Of a DNA stretch of 64,000 nucleotides, positions 8,836 through 18,074 are shown one piece after another. The first letter of the stretch is position 1. Each line of letters begins with the position of its first letter. The translations under genes were made by a program, and so were the position numbers. This DNA is from Kastovskya adunca ATA6-11-RM4. GTDB lineage: Bacteria; Cyanobacteriota; Cyanobacteriia; Cyanobacteriales; Coleofasciculaceae. Under the pieces are notes generated by a model. It searched no databases. It saw only the letters and a program-made list of their open reading frames with translations, and was not told the origin of the DNA. The stretch lies in NCBI GenBank assembly GCA_019359445.1, contig JAHHHJ010000007.1:62001-126000 (forward strand), read 5' to 3'.

Positions 8836-9741
8836 TTAACCCCATGGCTGGACAAATCCTAATCCCAATAACAAACCACTCCAAAAATGTACCGACACAG
8901 CAATAAACTTGCAGTTACTCACCCGTTCTGGTTGATTGTGGTACTGCTTGACGTGCCGGAAGAGTTGCAGGGCAAAGGGGAGGCTAGCAAAGATGAGTAA
9001 TGTACCTACGGGGAAAATGCCGAGAAAAACAAACAAAGCGGTGAGAACGTAAATGCTGCCACCAAACCAGGGGAGTATTTCTGCCCCTCGTTTTGTACCG
9101 AGGCGAACAATAGGCGATCGCTTACCTGCGGCTAAATCATCTTTAATTTGGTGAAAATGGGAGCAAAACAGAATTAAGCTGGTAACAATTCCCACAATTA
9201 CCGAAGCTGCCAAACCCCGCATTGACCAAGTTTGGGCTTGGGAGTAGTAAGCGGCTGCTACTGCTAAGGGGCCGAAGGTAATCAGGCAGATGATTTCCCC
9301 CAAACCATGATAGCCAAAGCGAAACGGCGGCCCCTGATAGGTGTAACCAAAGGCACAGCACAGTAAGACTAACCCAATCACTGTTAAATCTTGCTGCCAC
9401 CAAGCGATCGCGCCTATTCCCAGTATCCCCAATCCCAAAAAGAAATTACTTAACCAGAAAATCAGCCATTTATTTCCTGTCAAATTTACTAATGAATGCG
9501 CTTTGTTTTCATCAATTCCAGTCTCAGAATCAAAAACATCATTGCTAAAATTAACCCAAGCAACAATCAAAATTGCTGAGAACAAAAATGTAGAAAATAC
9601 TGTTTTTTGAAGAATTTGAGTTTCAGCAAAAGCTACAGCAGTGCCCACCCAAATTGGAATAATTGCCACACTGTACATTGGTGGCTTGATGGCTGCTAGC
9701 CATAATTTGCTGTTAAATGATTGAACGAAACTTGTAGTCAT
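8836..9741 (-). CDS. menA: 1,4-dihydroxy-2-naphthoate phytyltransferase MenA
   Basis: A UbiA-family integral membrane prenyltransferase that attaches the phytyl chain to the naphthoate ring. The 301 residues form about eight to nine hydrophobic helices. The first Asp-rich motif is NFSNDVFDSETGID and the second is HFHQIKDDLAAGKRS, which together bind Mg-diphosphate. It is first in the menA-menC-menE operon and faces away from menF across a 414-base spacer that must hold both promoters. Confidence 0.92.
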   Translation of the reverse strand: MTTSFVQSFNSKLWLAAIKPPMYSVAIIPIWVGTAVAFAETQILQKTVFSTFLFSAILIVAWVNFSNDVFDSETGIDENKAHSLVNLTGNKWLIFWLSNFFLGLGILGIGAIAWWQQDLTVIGLVLLCCAFGYTYQGPPFRFGYHGLGEIICLITFGPLAVAAAYYSQAQTWSMRGLAASVIVGIVTSLILFCSHFHQIKDDLAAGKRSPIVRLGTKRGAEILPWFGGSIYVLTALFVFLGIFPVGTLLIFASLPFALQLFRHVKQYHNQPERVSNCKFIAVSVHFWSGLLLGLGFVQPWG

Positions 9742-10155
9742 CTGACAAAATTAATTACTAGAAGCCAACTATTGCTAAAGTTTCAACAGGCAAGTGCCTG
9801 AATACTAGCTAAAGTAAGGATGAGGCAGCGGCGTTGCGATGCTCAATTTTTGTTCTGAGAGTACACACAAGTCTGGTTGCACTGATGATAAAGATAACAG
9901 ACAGGATGACAACCCTACTAGGAAAGTTTTTTCAGTAGCATGAAGTTGCTCTTGCAAAACTCCCCATTGCTGGTAGCTGGCTGTCATTTTGTGCCACTTA
10001 ACTCAGAACCTGACCCCTGACTGGGGTAACTGTGGTCAGTATCAACGGATACCTAGAGGTCAACCAGGGATAAGGGCATCCCCCCTAAAATATCCCACCA
10101 TTGTTAACTAGCTTTAGGAATAGAACTTCAAGAAACTTTACCCTCTGCTATTGAT
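9742..10155. other. Divergent promoter region between menA and menF
   Basis: This 414-base spacer separates the two divergently transcribed arms of the phylloquinone cluster. A 60-codon minus-strand frame (9805-9987) shows no family resemblance and is not called. The only visible structure is a short complementary pair, CCTGACCCC/GGGGTAACTG, near 10010-10030. No promoter element could be assigned with confidence. Confidence 0.5.
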
Positions 10156-11577
10156 ATGCTAGCTATTCCCTACCGTACTAATCTCTTATCCGCTCAAGAA
10201 GAACTGTATCAGTTTCTGCGGATTTGTCATCAAAAATCAATTGAAAAGAATTGCCCTCAAATTGTCAGCATTTCTCAAGAAATATCCACCGTTGACCCCT
10301 TGGTTGTTTTGCAGGCGATCGCCCAACTCAATCAGATCCATTTTTATTTTGAAACTCCAGCGAAAAAACAAGCGATCGCCGCCATTGATTCTGTCGCTTC
10401 TTTTCAATCCTCAGGGAAAAGTCGCTTCTCAAAATCCCAAGACTTTATTCAATCTTGCTTAAATGAAATCATCAGTACAGGGGACTTAAACTTACCTTTT
10501 GCAGGGCCGCATTTTTTCTGTAGTTTCACCTTTTTTGCTGACCAACTCCCCATCAACGCGCCCTTCCCCCCAGCTACCGTTTTCCTTCCCCGTTGGCAAG
10601 TTTCGCGCGATCATGACACCTGTGTCTTAACAGCGAACTTGTCCATTGACCCACAAGTTGATCTAGAATCTCTCTCAGAACATTTGTGGATGCAATTCAA
10701 GACTATTACTTGGTCAGGCAGTAAACCCTTAGATATTCCTGCCCAACGACCGCCACAACCTTTCCAACCAGCGATCGCCGACTCAGAACACTTTCGATTA
10801 GCCGTTTCTTCCGCATTAGAATCAATCGGCACCCATCGATTTAATAAAATCGTCCTTGCCAGTACCCTTGATGTCACCGCTCCCCATCCTTTCTCCTTAG
10901 TCGGCTCCCTAAATAATCTCCGCCAACACCATCCTGATTGCTATATCTTCTCAAGTAGCAACGGTAAGGGAAACAACTTCATTGGTGCTAGCCCTGAGCG
11001 CTTAATCAGTATTCATGACCATCAATTAATTACCGATGCTTTAGCGGGTTCAGCACCACGCGGTAAAACAACAGCCGAAGATACCCAATGTGCTAGTCGT
11101 TTGCTAAACAGTGAAAAAGAGCAACGCGAACACCAATTTGTGATTGACTTCATCACCGGCTGTCTCTCTCACTTAGGCTTGATGCCGCAACGGTTGCCCA
11201 TACCTCAACTGTTGCAACTGTCTAACATCCAGCACTTGTGGACGCCGATCCAAGCAAAAATCCCCACTGACGTGCATCCCCTGAAAATTGTCGATGCCTT
11301 GCATCCTACCCCCGCCGTCGCTGGCGTCCCCACCAAAGTCGCTGAAGAGCAAATTCGCCGCTACGAAGGTTTTGACCGTTCCCTCTATGCCGCCCCCTTG
11401 GGTTGGCTCGACCACAAGGGTAACAGTGAATTTATTGTGGGTATTCGCTCTGCCCTCATTACCGGAAATCGCGCTAGACTCTACGCTGGTGCGGGCATCG
11501 TTGCGGGTTCCAATCCCGACAAAGAACTCGCAGAAATCCAACTCAAGCTCCAAGCCTTAATTAGATCGCTAATTTAA
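10156..11577 (+). CDS. menF: Isochorismate synthase MenF
   Basis: A chorismate-binding enzyme that converts chorismate to isochorismate, the first committed step to phylloquinone. The 473 residues end in the conserved chorismate-binding domain: FIGASPERLIS, DALAGSAPRG, the HQFVIDFI helix, then HPTPAVAGVP and YAGAGIVAGS. The N-terminal third is divergent, as is usual. Its last codons overlap, tail to tail, the stop of the monooxygenase-like gene on the other strand. Confidence 0.92.
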   Translation: MLAIPYRTNLLSAQEELYQFLRICHQKSIEKNCPQIVSISQEISTVDPLVVLQAIAQLNQIHFYFETPAKKQAIAAIDSVASFQSSGKSRFSKSQDFIQSCLNEIISTGDLNLPFAGPHFFCSFTFFADQLPINAPFPPATVFLPRWQVSRDHDTCVLTANLSIDPQVDLESLSEHLWMQFKTITWSGSKPLDIPAQRPPQPFQPAIADSEHFRLAVSSALESIGTHRFNKIVLASTLDVTAPHPFSLVGSLNNLRQHHPDCYIFSSSNGKGNNFIGASPERLISIHDHQLITDALAGSAPRGKTTAEDTQCASRLLNSEKEQREHQFVIDFITGCLSHLGLMPQRLPIPQLLQLSNIQHLWTPIQAKIPTDVHPLKIVDALHPTPAVAGVPTKVAEEQIRRYEGFDRSLYAAPLGWLDHKGNSEFIVGIRSALITGNRARLYAGAGIVAGSNPDKELAEIQLKLQALIRSLI

Positions 11578-11873
11578 TCAATTTCTACCCGTTCAAAATG
11601 TTCAACAACCGGAAAAGGGTCATAAAAATGGTGAAGCAGTTTTTTCCACTGCTGATATTCAGGAGAGTTTCTAAATTCGATTGTATGAGCTTCTAAAGTT
11701 TTCCATCTTACTAGTAATAGATATCTGCCTTTAGCTTCAAGACATCGTTGAAGTTCGTGGGACAAATATCCATCCATCGACGAAATAATATTAGCAGCTT
11801 CCTTAAAAGCCATTTCAAACTCTTGCTCGTAGCCAGGTTTGATGGTAAGTATAACGGCTTCAAGAATCATCAA
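11574..11873 (-). CDS. Small antibiotic-biosynthesis-monooxygenase (ABM) fold protein
   Basis: 99 residues of the dimeric ferredoxin-like ABM fold. The pattern ILEAVILTIKPGYEQEFE, then a helix, MDGYLSHELQRCLE, LLLVRWKTLEAHT and FRNSPEYQQW is typical. Members include heme-degrading and quinol monooxygenases, though many have no known activity. It lies antisense between menF and menD, with its stop overlapping the menF stop by 4 bases. A link to quinone metabolism is suggested only by this position. Confidence 0.8.
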   Translation of the reverse strand: MMILEAVILTIKPGYEQEFEMAFKEAANIISSMDGYLSHELQRCLEAKGRYLLLVRWKTLEAHTIEFRNSPEYQQWKKLLHHFYDPFPVVEHFERVEID

Positions 11874-11938
11874 ATCTCTGTAAATAACATTTTAGTTAGT
11901 ACCGGAATATCGTTTTTCCGTTACTCAATATATTAGTA

Positions 11939-13678
11939 ATGCCCATTGATTTTCGTAACACCAATACAGTTTGGTCTTCCATTCTGGTGGAAACCTTAAA
12001 ACGCTTAGGACTGACCACCGCCGTTATTTGTCCGGGTTCGCGCTCCACCCCCCTCACCGTTGCCTTTGCCCAAAACGAGGCGATCGAAACCATTCCCATT
12101 CTTGATGAACGCTCGGCTAGCTTCTTTGCTTTAGGTATCGCCAGAGCCAGCAAACGCCCTGTGGTACTAGTGTGTACCTCTGGGACAGCCGGGGCAAACT
12201 TTTACCCTGCGGTCATCGAAGCTAGGGAAGGTCGAGTTCCCTTACTTGTACTGACGGCTGACCGACCTCCAGAACTTCGCAATTGCCATTCTGGGCAAAC
12301 CATTGACCAACTCAAGTTATACGGCACCTATCCCAACTGGCAAGCCGAGTTAGCGCTGCCGAGTGTGGAAATGGCACTCCTGGCGTATTTGCGACAAACT
12401 ACGATCCAGGCTTGGGAGCGATCGCTGTTTCCCATTTCCGGCCCCATTCATCTCAATTTACCCTTTCGCGACCCCCTCGCTCCCCTGAACGACCTCATCC
12501 CAGCGGATTTGCCATCCAAATTGCAGCTAGAGGAGTTCTTTGCCACCGTCGTCCCCCACTCTCCACTTTCTACTCCCCACTCTCCACTTCCTAGAGAATG
12601 GCAACAATGTCCGCAAGGCATCATCATTGCTGGACTTGCCCAACCGGAACAGCCTCAAGCTTATTGTGAAGCGATCGCTAAACTTTCCCAAACCCTTGGT
12701 TGGGCAGTTCTTGCCGAAGGACTCTCCCCTGTGCGAAACTACGCCAGCCTTAACCCCCATCTCATCTCCACCTACGACCTGATCCTGCGGAACCCAGAGC
12801 TAGCAGAGCAACTCACCCCAAAAATGGTGATACAGATCGGAGAGCTTCCCACTAGTAAAGAACTTCGTACCTGGTTAAGCGCCACCCAACGCCAACGTTG
12901 GGTCATTGACCCCAGCGATCAAAACTTCGACCCCCTTCACGGGCATTCCATCCACCTCCGAACCTCGATAGAACAGCTAGCTACTAATATTCCTTCCCTT
13001 TCTAAGGCTCAAATCTCTCCCTATCTCCGCCAATGGCTGAACGCTGAAACAAACGTCAGATCAGCTATAGACCAAACCCTGACCACAACCAACCAATTTG
13101 AAGGCAAAGCCGCCTGGTTAATTTCCCAAACCCTGCCGCCAGACACGCCCTTCTTCGTCGCTAATAGTATGCCCGTGCGAGACGTTGAGTTTTTTTGGAA
13201 ACCGGGAAACAGTCATATCCAACCCTTCTTCAACCGAGGGGCAAATGGTATTGATGGCACCTTATCTACTGCCCTTGGTATTGCCCATCACAACCAATCT
13301 AGCGTCATGCTAACTGGGGACTTATCCTTGCTGCACGACACTAACGGCTTCTTAATCAGAAATAAATTTGTCGGTCATCTCACGATTGTTTTAATTAACA
13401 ACAACGGCGGCGGCATTTTTGAGATGCTACCTATTTCCAAATTTGACCCCCCCTTTGAAGAGTTTTTCGCCACTCCTCAGGACATCGATTTTGCCCAACT
13501 GAGTGCCACCTACGGCATCGAATATCAGTTGATTGGCTCCTGGGAACAACTCCAGCACCTACTAAACCCCCTCCCCACTACAGGTATCCGCATCCTAGAG
13601 TTGCAAACTGACCGCCGTGCCGATGCCAAGTGGCGTCAAGAGAACCTGAGACGATTTGCAGCCAATCTCATGGCTTAG
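11939..13678 (+). CDS. menD: SEPHCHC synthase MenD
   Basis: A ThDP-dependent enzyme condensing 2-oxoglutarate with isochorismate, directly after MenF in the pathway. The 579 residues show CPGSRSTPLT, the ThDP-Glu region CTSGTAGANFYPAV, TADRPPELRNCHSGQTIDQ, and the diphosphate/Mg motif LTGDLSLLHDTNGF ending in NNNGGGIFE. A short tandem repeat (PHSPLST, PHSPLPR) between the first and second domains comes from a 21-base DNA repeat at 12554-12589 and is absent from what I know of the family. Confidence 0.93.
   Translation: MPIDFRNTNTVWSSILVETLKRLGLTTAVICPGSRSTPLTVAFAQNEAIETIPILDERSASFFALGIARASKRPVVLVCTSGTAGANFYPAVIEAREGRVPLLVLTADRPPELRNCHSGQTIDQLKLYGTYPNWQAELALPSVEMALLAYLRQTTIQAWERSLFPISGPIHLNLPFRDPLAPLNDLIPADLPSKLQLEEFFATVVPHSPLSTPHSPLPREWQQCPQGIIIAGLAQPEQPQAYCEAIAKLSQTLGWAVLAEGLSPVRNYASLNPHLISTYDLILRNPELAEQLTPKMVIQIGELPTSKELRTWLSATQRQRWVIDPSDQNFDPLHGHSIHLRTSIEQLATNIPSLSKAQISPYLRQWLNAETNVRSAIDQTLTTTNQFEGKAAWLISQTLPPDTPFFVANSMPVRDVEFFWKPGNSHIQPFFNRGANGIDGTLSTALGIAHHNQSSVMLTGDLSLLHDTNGFLIRNKFVGHLTIVLINNNGGGIFEMLPISKFDPPFEEFFATPQDIDFAQLSATYGIEYQLIGSWEQLQHLLNPLPTTGIRILELQTDRRADAKWRQENLRRFAANLMA
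12554..12589 (+). repeat. 21-base tandem repeat inside menD
   Basis: The 15 bases CCCCACTCTCCACTT occur at 12554-12568 and again at 12575-12589, giving a 21-base (7-codon) period. The phase keeps menD in frame. The 'CCCACTCTCCACTTTC' type tract is similar in kind to the intergenic short tandem repeats elsewhere in the window. Confidence 0.8.
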
Positions 13679-13788
13679 GAGGGGCAAAATTACAGCTATT
13701 GCCCCGATAATTTGTTCGCCCTGACCTACTTATCTCCCGAACAACCAGATAGAATAGCGAATCAATCGTTTTCAGGGGTGAAAAATTA

Positions 13789-14991
13789 ATGGGTCGCGCC
13801 AACAAGGTTGTACTTGCCTATTCAGGTGGAGTTGATACCTCCGTCTGTATTCCCTACCTTAAAGAAGAGTGGGGCGTAGAAGAGGTCATTACCCTAGCCG
13901 CAGATTTAGGACAGGGAGACGAACTCAAACCAATTAAGGAAAAAGCCTTGAAATCCGGTGCTTCTGTATCACTCATTGCCGATGCTACAGAAAGCTTTGT
14001 CAAAGACTATGCTTTTCCGGCGATTCAGGCAAATGCTCTGTACGAAAATCGTTATCCTCTCTCAACCGCACTGGCTCGTCCGCTGATTGCCAAGCTATTG
14101 GTAGAAGCCGCCGCCGAATATGGTGCAGATGCGGTCGCTCACGGTTGCACGGGTAAGGGAAACGACCAGGTACGCTTTGATGTATCGATCGCGGCATTAA
14201 ATCCTGACCTGAAAGTGCTAGCACCTGCTAGGGAATGGGGATTTAGCCGTGAAGAAACGATCGCTTACGGCGAACGATTCGGCATTGCTTCCCCTGTGAA
14301 GAAGAAGTCTCCCTACAGTATTGACCGTAATTTACTCGGTCGCAGTATTGAAGCGGGTCCCCTAGAAGATCCTAACGTTGAGCCACTAGAAGAAATTTTT
14401 CTGATGACTAAGGCGATCGCGGATACTCCCGATCAGCCAGAATACATAGATATTGGCTTTGAGCAGGGCATCCCGACCTCCTTAAATGGCAAAAGCTTAG
14501 ACGCCGTTAGCTTGATTACTCAACTCAATCAGCTGGCGGGTTCTCACGGTGTTGGGCGCATCGACATGATGGAAAACCGCCTCGTCGGGATCAAATCGCG
14601 GGAAATTTACGAAACCCCGGCTCTACTTGTCTTAATTTACGCCCACCGTGATTTAGAAAGTCTCACCTTAACCGCCGATGTCACCCACTACAAGCGTGGG
14701 ATTGAAGAGACCTACAGCCAGCTTGTCTACCAAGGATTGTGGTATAGCCCTTTGAAAGGTGCGCTAGACGCCTTCATTCAACAAACTCAAGAACGTGTCT
14801 CTGGGGCAGTACGCGTCAAACTCTTCAAGGGCAACGCTACCATTGTTGGACGCCAATCAGCTAATTCTCTCTACACCCCTAACTTAGCCACCTACGGCGC
14901 AGAGGATCAGTTTGACCACAAAGCCGCTGAAGGCTTCATCTACGTCTGGGGACTACCCACCCGCGTCTGGTCGCAGAAAGTTAGGGAATAG
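13789..14991 (+). CDS. argG: Argininosuccinate synthase
   Basis: Joins citrulline and aspartate with ATP cleavage in arginine synthesis. The 400 residues begin with the ATP-pyrophosphatase P-loop [10 protein letters not shown] (residues 9-18) and contain [13 protein letters not shown] and [13 protein letters not shown], both family signatures. The length is standard. It is monocistronic in appearance, with a 110-base leader and a strong hairpin terminator at 15006-15032. Confidence 0.96.
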   Translation: MGRANKVVLAYSGGVDTSVCIPYLKEEWGVEEVITLAADLGQGDELKPIKEKALKSGASVSLIADATESFVKDYAFPAIQANALYENRYPLSTALARPLIAKLLVEAAAEYGADAVAHGCTGKGNDQVRFDVSIAALNPDLKVLAPAREWGFSREETIAYGERFGIASPVKKKSPYSIDRNLLGRSIEAGPLEDPNVEPLEEIFLMTKAIADTPDQPEYIDIGFEQGIPTSLNGKSLDAVSLITQLNQLAGSHGVGRIDMMENRLVGIKSREIYETPALLVLIYAHRDLESLTLTADVTHYKRGIEETYSQLVYQGLWYSPLKGALDAFIQQTQERVSGAVRVKLFKGNATIVGRQSANSLYTPNLATYGAEDQFDHKAAEGFIYVWGLPTRVWSQKVRE

Positions 14992-15005
14992 CATCACCAA
15001 GTAAG

Positions 15006-15032
15006 ACACCCAGCGCTGAGGCTGGGTGTTTT
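15006..15032 (+). terminator. Rho-independent terminator of argG
   Basis: A perfect 9-bp stem, ACACCCAGC with GCTGGGTGT, closes a six-base loop and is followed by TTTT. It starts 15 bases after the argG stop. Confidence 0.88.
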
Positions 15033-15095
15033 GGTATAAAGGGGATTTGAGGCAAGTAGAGAGGGGTAAAGCGAAGCGACTTCACTATTGAGCCT

Positions 15096-15746
15096 CTACT
15101 CCGATTCCGTTGTCGTCGTCTCGCTGACCACGACTTGCTTACGACGCGACTCTAACCAGCGAGGAACCGCGATCGCGGCAATAACCAGAACAAGCGCAAC
15201 GACTGTAAATTTAGCCACCCAAGCGACTAATTGCTCTAGGGGCACCACTCTGCCTACAAAAAACGATAAGCTCACCATCACCGACGCCCAGACTGTAGCA
15301 CCAGCAACGTTAAATATCAAAAACTCTCGGTAAGGCATCTGGGCAATGCCTGCCATCGGCCCTGCAAAAATCCGCAATAAAGCAACAAACCGCCCAAAAA
15401 ATACCGCTCTTGCGGCATTTTCACTAAACTGCTGTTTGACTTCTTTCAGTTGCTCTTCTGAGATCCGAAAGAAGCCCCCTAGCTTGAGCAAAATCGGCCA
15501 ACCGCCTAATTTGCCAACCCAATAGCCGCAGCTATCACCCAAGACAGCTCCGGCGATCGCACTTCCTAATACCCACCAATAGTTAAGTTCGCCACTGCCT
15601 GCTAAGAAACCACCAACAAGGGTGATGGTTTCCCCTGGTAAGGGAATTCCAGCATTTTCTAGGGAAATCCCTAAAAAAACAGCCCAGTATCCGTATTGCT
15701 TGGCAATTTCCTGGAGCGTCTCCAGTGATATTAGCTCAAAAGACAT
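15096..15746 (-). CDS. DedA family membrane protein
   Basis: 216 residues with four to five membrane helices and the DedA/SNARE-associated (VTT) signature: the amphipathic LSLENAGIPLPGETI-like segment (here SLENAGIPLPGETITLVGG), GDSCGYWVGKLGG, and the Arg-rich FFGRFVALLRIFAGPMAGI stretch. DedA proteins are linked to lipid carrier (undecaprenyl phosphate) or phospholipid flipping and to membrane-potential maintenance. The tail RWLESRRKQVVVSE is cytosolic. It is convergent with argG. Confidence 0.9.
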   Translation of the reverse strand: MSFELISLETLQEIAKQYGYWAVFLGISLENAGIPLPGETITLVGGFLAGSGELNYWWVLGSAIAGAVLGDSCGYWVGKLGGWPILLKLGGFFRISEEQLKEVKQQFSENAARAVFFGRFVALLRIFAGPMAGIAQMPYREFLIFNVAGATVWASVMVSLSFFVGRVVPLEQLVAWVAKFTVVALVLVIAAIAVPRWLESRRKQVVVSETTTTESE

Positions 15747-15837
15747 CCAGTACAGCCTTTACAAAGATTCATCCTATCTCACATATTGGCGCGATTCAGG
15801 GAATAGTGTCAATGGAGTAGTTAGGGGTTGGGGAGTT

Positions 15838-15974
15838 GGGGAGCGGGGGAGCAGGGGAGCGGGGGAGCAGGGGAGCAGGGAAGTTGGGGAGCAGGGGAGC
15901 AGGGGAGCAGGGGAGAACTGATAACCTCCTTCATACTTCACCCTTCATACTTCATACTTCATACTTCATACTTC
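15838..15974. repeat. Short tandem repeats: GGGGAGCA tract plus TTCATACTTC tract
   Basis: About ten copies of GGGGAGC(A/G) type units (15838-15914) are followed after a short spacer by CTTCACCC and four units of TTCATAC (15935-15974). The same pair of tracts recurs at 20255, 28740 and, inverted, at 37197-37335. The tracts sit between the dedA and ycf34 genes and carry no gene. Confidence 0.85.
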
Positions 15975-16002
15975 CTAATTCGCCTCCGCTCCTCATCGCT
16001 GC

Positions 16003-16251
16003 TCAGGTAGGTATCAACTCACCTGGACGCAAGCTTGCCCATTTGCCTGTTTCTTTCTTAAAGCTCAAGCAACCGACGACATCCCACTCCATCTCCACAT
16101 AATCTTGCTGAGGACGGATGTTAACATTAATCGTCGGTTCGGTAGCGTCAAAGTCTGGAGTTTCTGTTAGATGAGGGACTTGATGCTGTGTTTCCACGGC
16201 ATTATAGGTGGTACAGCGGTCTACGTAGTGACAATTTATACAAATACACAT
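16003..16251 (-). CDS. ycf34: Ycf34 family protein
   Basis: An 82-residue protein known from cyanobacteria and red-lineage plastids. The N terminus MCICINCHYVDRCTTY carries four Cys residues in a short stretch. The cyanobacterial homologue has been reported to bind an Fe-S cluster and to affect photosynthetic electron transport. The middle PHLTETPDF and the end EMEWDVVGC with GKWASLRPGE are also typical. ATG at 16251 is preferred to the GTG one codon upstream because known members start MCIC. Confidence 0.9.
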   Translation of the reverse strand: MCICINCHYVDRCTTYNAVETQHQVPHLTETPDFDATEPTINVNIRPQQDYVEMEWDVVGCLSFKKETGKWASLRPGELIPT

Positions 16252-16332
16252 CACTTTGTCTCCAAAGGCTTTCTGTTAATTTAGCTCAGACCAGACAATG
16301 ATTAACTAGCTATTGGGTTGATTTTTGTTGCC

Positions 16333-17640
16333 ATGTGTGCGTATTCTCTTTCTCAACTAACTTCACAAGCCCTACCTTTGCCGCTAGAAGCCCTGCCCCA
16401 ATCGGCTTATTTAGTCGGGGGGGCTGTCCGGGATGCCTTGTTGGGGCGACGCTCTGAGTACCTGGATTTAGATTTTGTTCTACCCCAGGATGCGGTGGCG
16501 ATCGCGCGTGAGATTGCCAGTCGCTATCATGCTGGTTTCGTTGTACTGGATGCAGAGCGGCAGATTGCCAGAGTGGTGTTTGAGCAAGCCACCGTTGACT
16601 TCGCTTTAGCTTCAGGCGACAGCTTAGAAACCGACTTACAACGGCGAGATTTTACGATTAATGCGATCGCCTACAACCCCCACACTAATCAAATCATTGA
16701 CCCCCTGCAAGGCATTGCCGATCTAAAACGCGGCATTATCCGCATGGTGTCGCGGAAAAATTTGCAAGATGACCCCTTGCGGTTACTGCGAGCTTACCGA
16801 CAAGCCGCTCAACTCAATTTCATCATCGAGCCAGAAACCCGCTCCACTATTTGCGAATTCGCACCTTTACTATCTCAAGTAGCCGCCGAACGCGTGCAAA
16901 CAGAACTTAGCTACTTACTCCGCTCTCCCCAAGGGAGCATCTGGTTAAAAGCTGCGTGGGAGGATAATTTTCTGTCTCAGGTTTTGCACAAACAGGTGAC
17001 AGCTCAAAACCTATCCTTAGTCGCTGTCATTGACTCGGTGGTTAATGAACTAGGCACAACCTGGCAAGAGTTTCCGGCGAAACTAGAAAGCGAAATTCCT
17101 GGATTAGCTCTAGGCTCGAAGCGCACTTGGCTGAGTATGGCTAAGTTAGCCAGTTTGCTCGGTAACGTCACTCCCACTGGGCTAGTTGCAGACAATAACC
17201 TAGAAGAGTTACTAGAAAATCAAAAATACAGCCGCGCCGAAATTCGAGCAGTAAGTACGGTACTCAAAGCATTACCGCAATTACAATCCCTAGCAGAGAC
17301 AAACTTAGTACTCCCCAACAAAATACCTGTGCCAAAACAATATTTCTTCTTTCAAGAAGTAGGGCAAGCTTTCAGTGCAGTAGCATTGCTGGGAGTAGCA
17401 TCAGGGATAGCAATAGAAACCATCGCTCCTTTAATTAACCGCTACTGTGACCCCAATGACCAAGTCGCCCATCCCACACCATTAGTCACGGGAAATGACC
17501 TGATACAAGCTTTCAGTATTCGTCCTAGCCCCCAGATCGGTCAACTTCTCAACGAGCTTCAATTAGCACGAGCAGAAGGGAGAATTTTCACTCGTGAAGA
17601 AGCTTTAGCATTAGCAGCACAACTCATTAATTCCCATTAG
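16333..17640 (+). CDS. cca: CCA-adding (or A/CC-adding) tRNA nucleotidyltransferase
   Basis: A class II nucleotidyltransferase that builds or repairs the tRNA 3' CCA end. The head domain has YLVGGAVRDALLGR and the metal-binding YLDLDFVLP (Asp-x-Asp), then RRDFTINAIAYNP and DDPLRLLRAYRQAAQL, the nucleotide-selecting neck motif. I start at the ATG at 16333. A TTG 15 bases upstream is in frame. Cyanobacteria can split this activity between two enzymes, so addition of CC, A or both cannot be decided from sequence. Confidence 0.9.
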   Translation: MCAYSLSQLTSQALPLPLEALPQSAYLVGGAVRDALLGRRSEYLDLDFVLPQDAVAIAREIASRYHAGFVVLDAERQIARVVFEQATVDFALASGDSLETDLQRRDFTINAIAYNPHTNQIIDPLQGIADLKRGIIRMVSRKNLQDDPLRLLRAYRQAAQLNFIIEPETRSTICEFAPLLSQVAAERVQTELSYLLRSPQGSIWLKAAWEDNFLSQVLHKQVTAQNLSLVAVIDSVVNELGTTWQEFPAKLESEIPGLALGSKRTWLSMAKLASLLGNVTPTGLVADNNLEELLENQKYSRAEIRAVSTVLKALPQLQSLAETNLVLPNKIPVPKQYFFFQEVGQAFSAVALLGVASGIAIETIAPLINRYCDPNDQVAHPTPLVTGNDLIQAFSIRPSPQIGQLLNELQLARAEGRIFTREEALALAAQLINSH

Positions 17641-17702
17641 CGCTGCTCATTTTTAGCTAATTTTACACTCCTCGGACTATAGCTCCTGTGATAGGTATAC
17701 TT

Positions 17703-18020
17703 CTAACGCCTGCTCGTCCTCAGAATAATTGCTCTTATGAGATTCAAAACTATACTGAGAGCGCCAAAGACAATAGCAATATTAAGAAAGAACTTTGTCC
17801 ATAGAATCCGAATTGGATTTTCCCAAACAGAGTAAATATGAGTTTGCCAAGGAAAGTAGGGAGCATACTCACGTTGGTTTTGTAGTACAAACGCTAAAGG
17901 CCAACCTAGAGGAACTTCAAAAAACTCAGCTTTAATGTAAACCGTTACGGGAAAAAAGAGTGAAGTAAGAACAAATACAACACTTACAATTAGTAGAGCT
18001 ATATAAACAGAATGCTTCAT
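17703..18020 (-). CDS. Hypothetical small membrane protein
   Basis: 105 residues with two hydrophobic helices, one at the N terminus (YIALLIVSVVFVLTSLFF) and one near the C terminus (FLNIAIVFGALSIVLNLI), and a basic tail LRTSRR. The loop between them is rich in aromatic residues and proline. I do not recognise the family. It stands alone between the convergent cca gene and trpE, and codon use looks ordinary, so it is probably a real gene. Confidence 0.6.
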   Translation of the reverse strand: MKHSVYIALLIVSVVFVLTSLFFPVTVYIKAEFFEVPLGWPLAFVLQNQREYAPYFPWQTHIYSVWENPIRILWTKFFLNIAIVFGALSIVLNLIRAIILRTSRR

Positions 18021-18074
18021 ATTTGCGTTTTTTCGCTGAGCAATAGAGTCATATGCAACGCCTACTGTCGGGCT

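Noticed and set aside
9805-9987. 60-codon minus-strand open frame in the menA-menF spacer
   Set aside because: No similarity and no ribosome-binding site; the region is expected to hold divergent promoters.
15838-15974. Regular short repeats suggesting a CRISPR array
   Set aside because: Units are 7-10 bases and directly abutting, with no unique spacers of constant length and no cas genes nearby.
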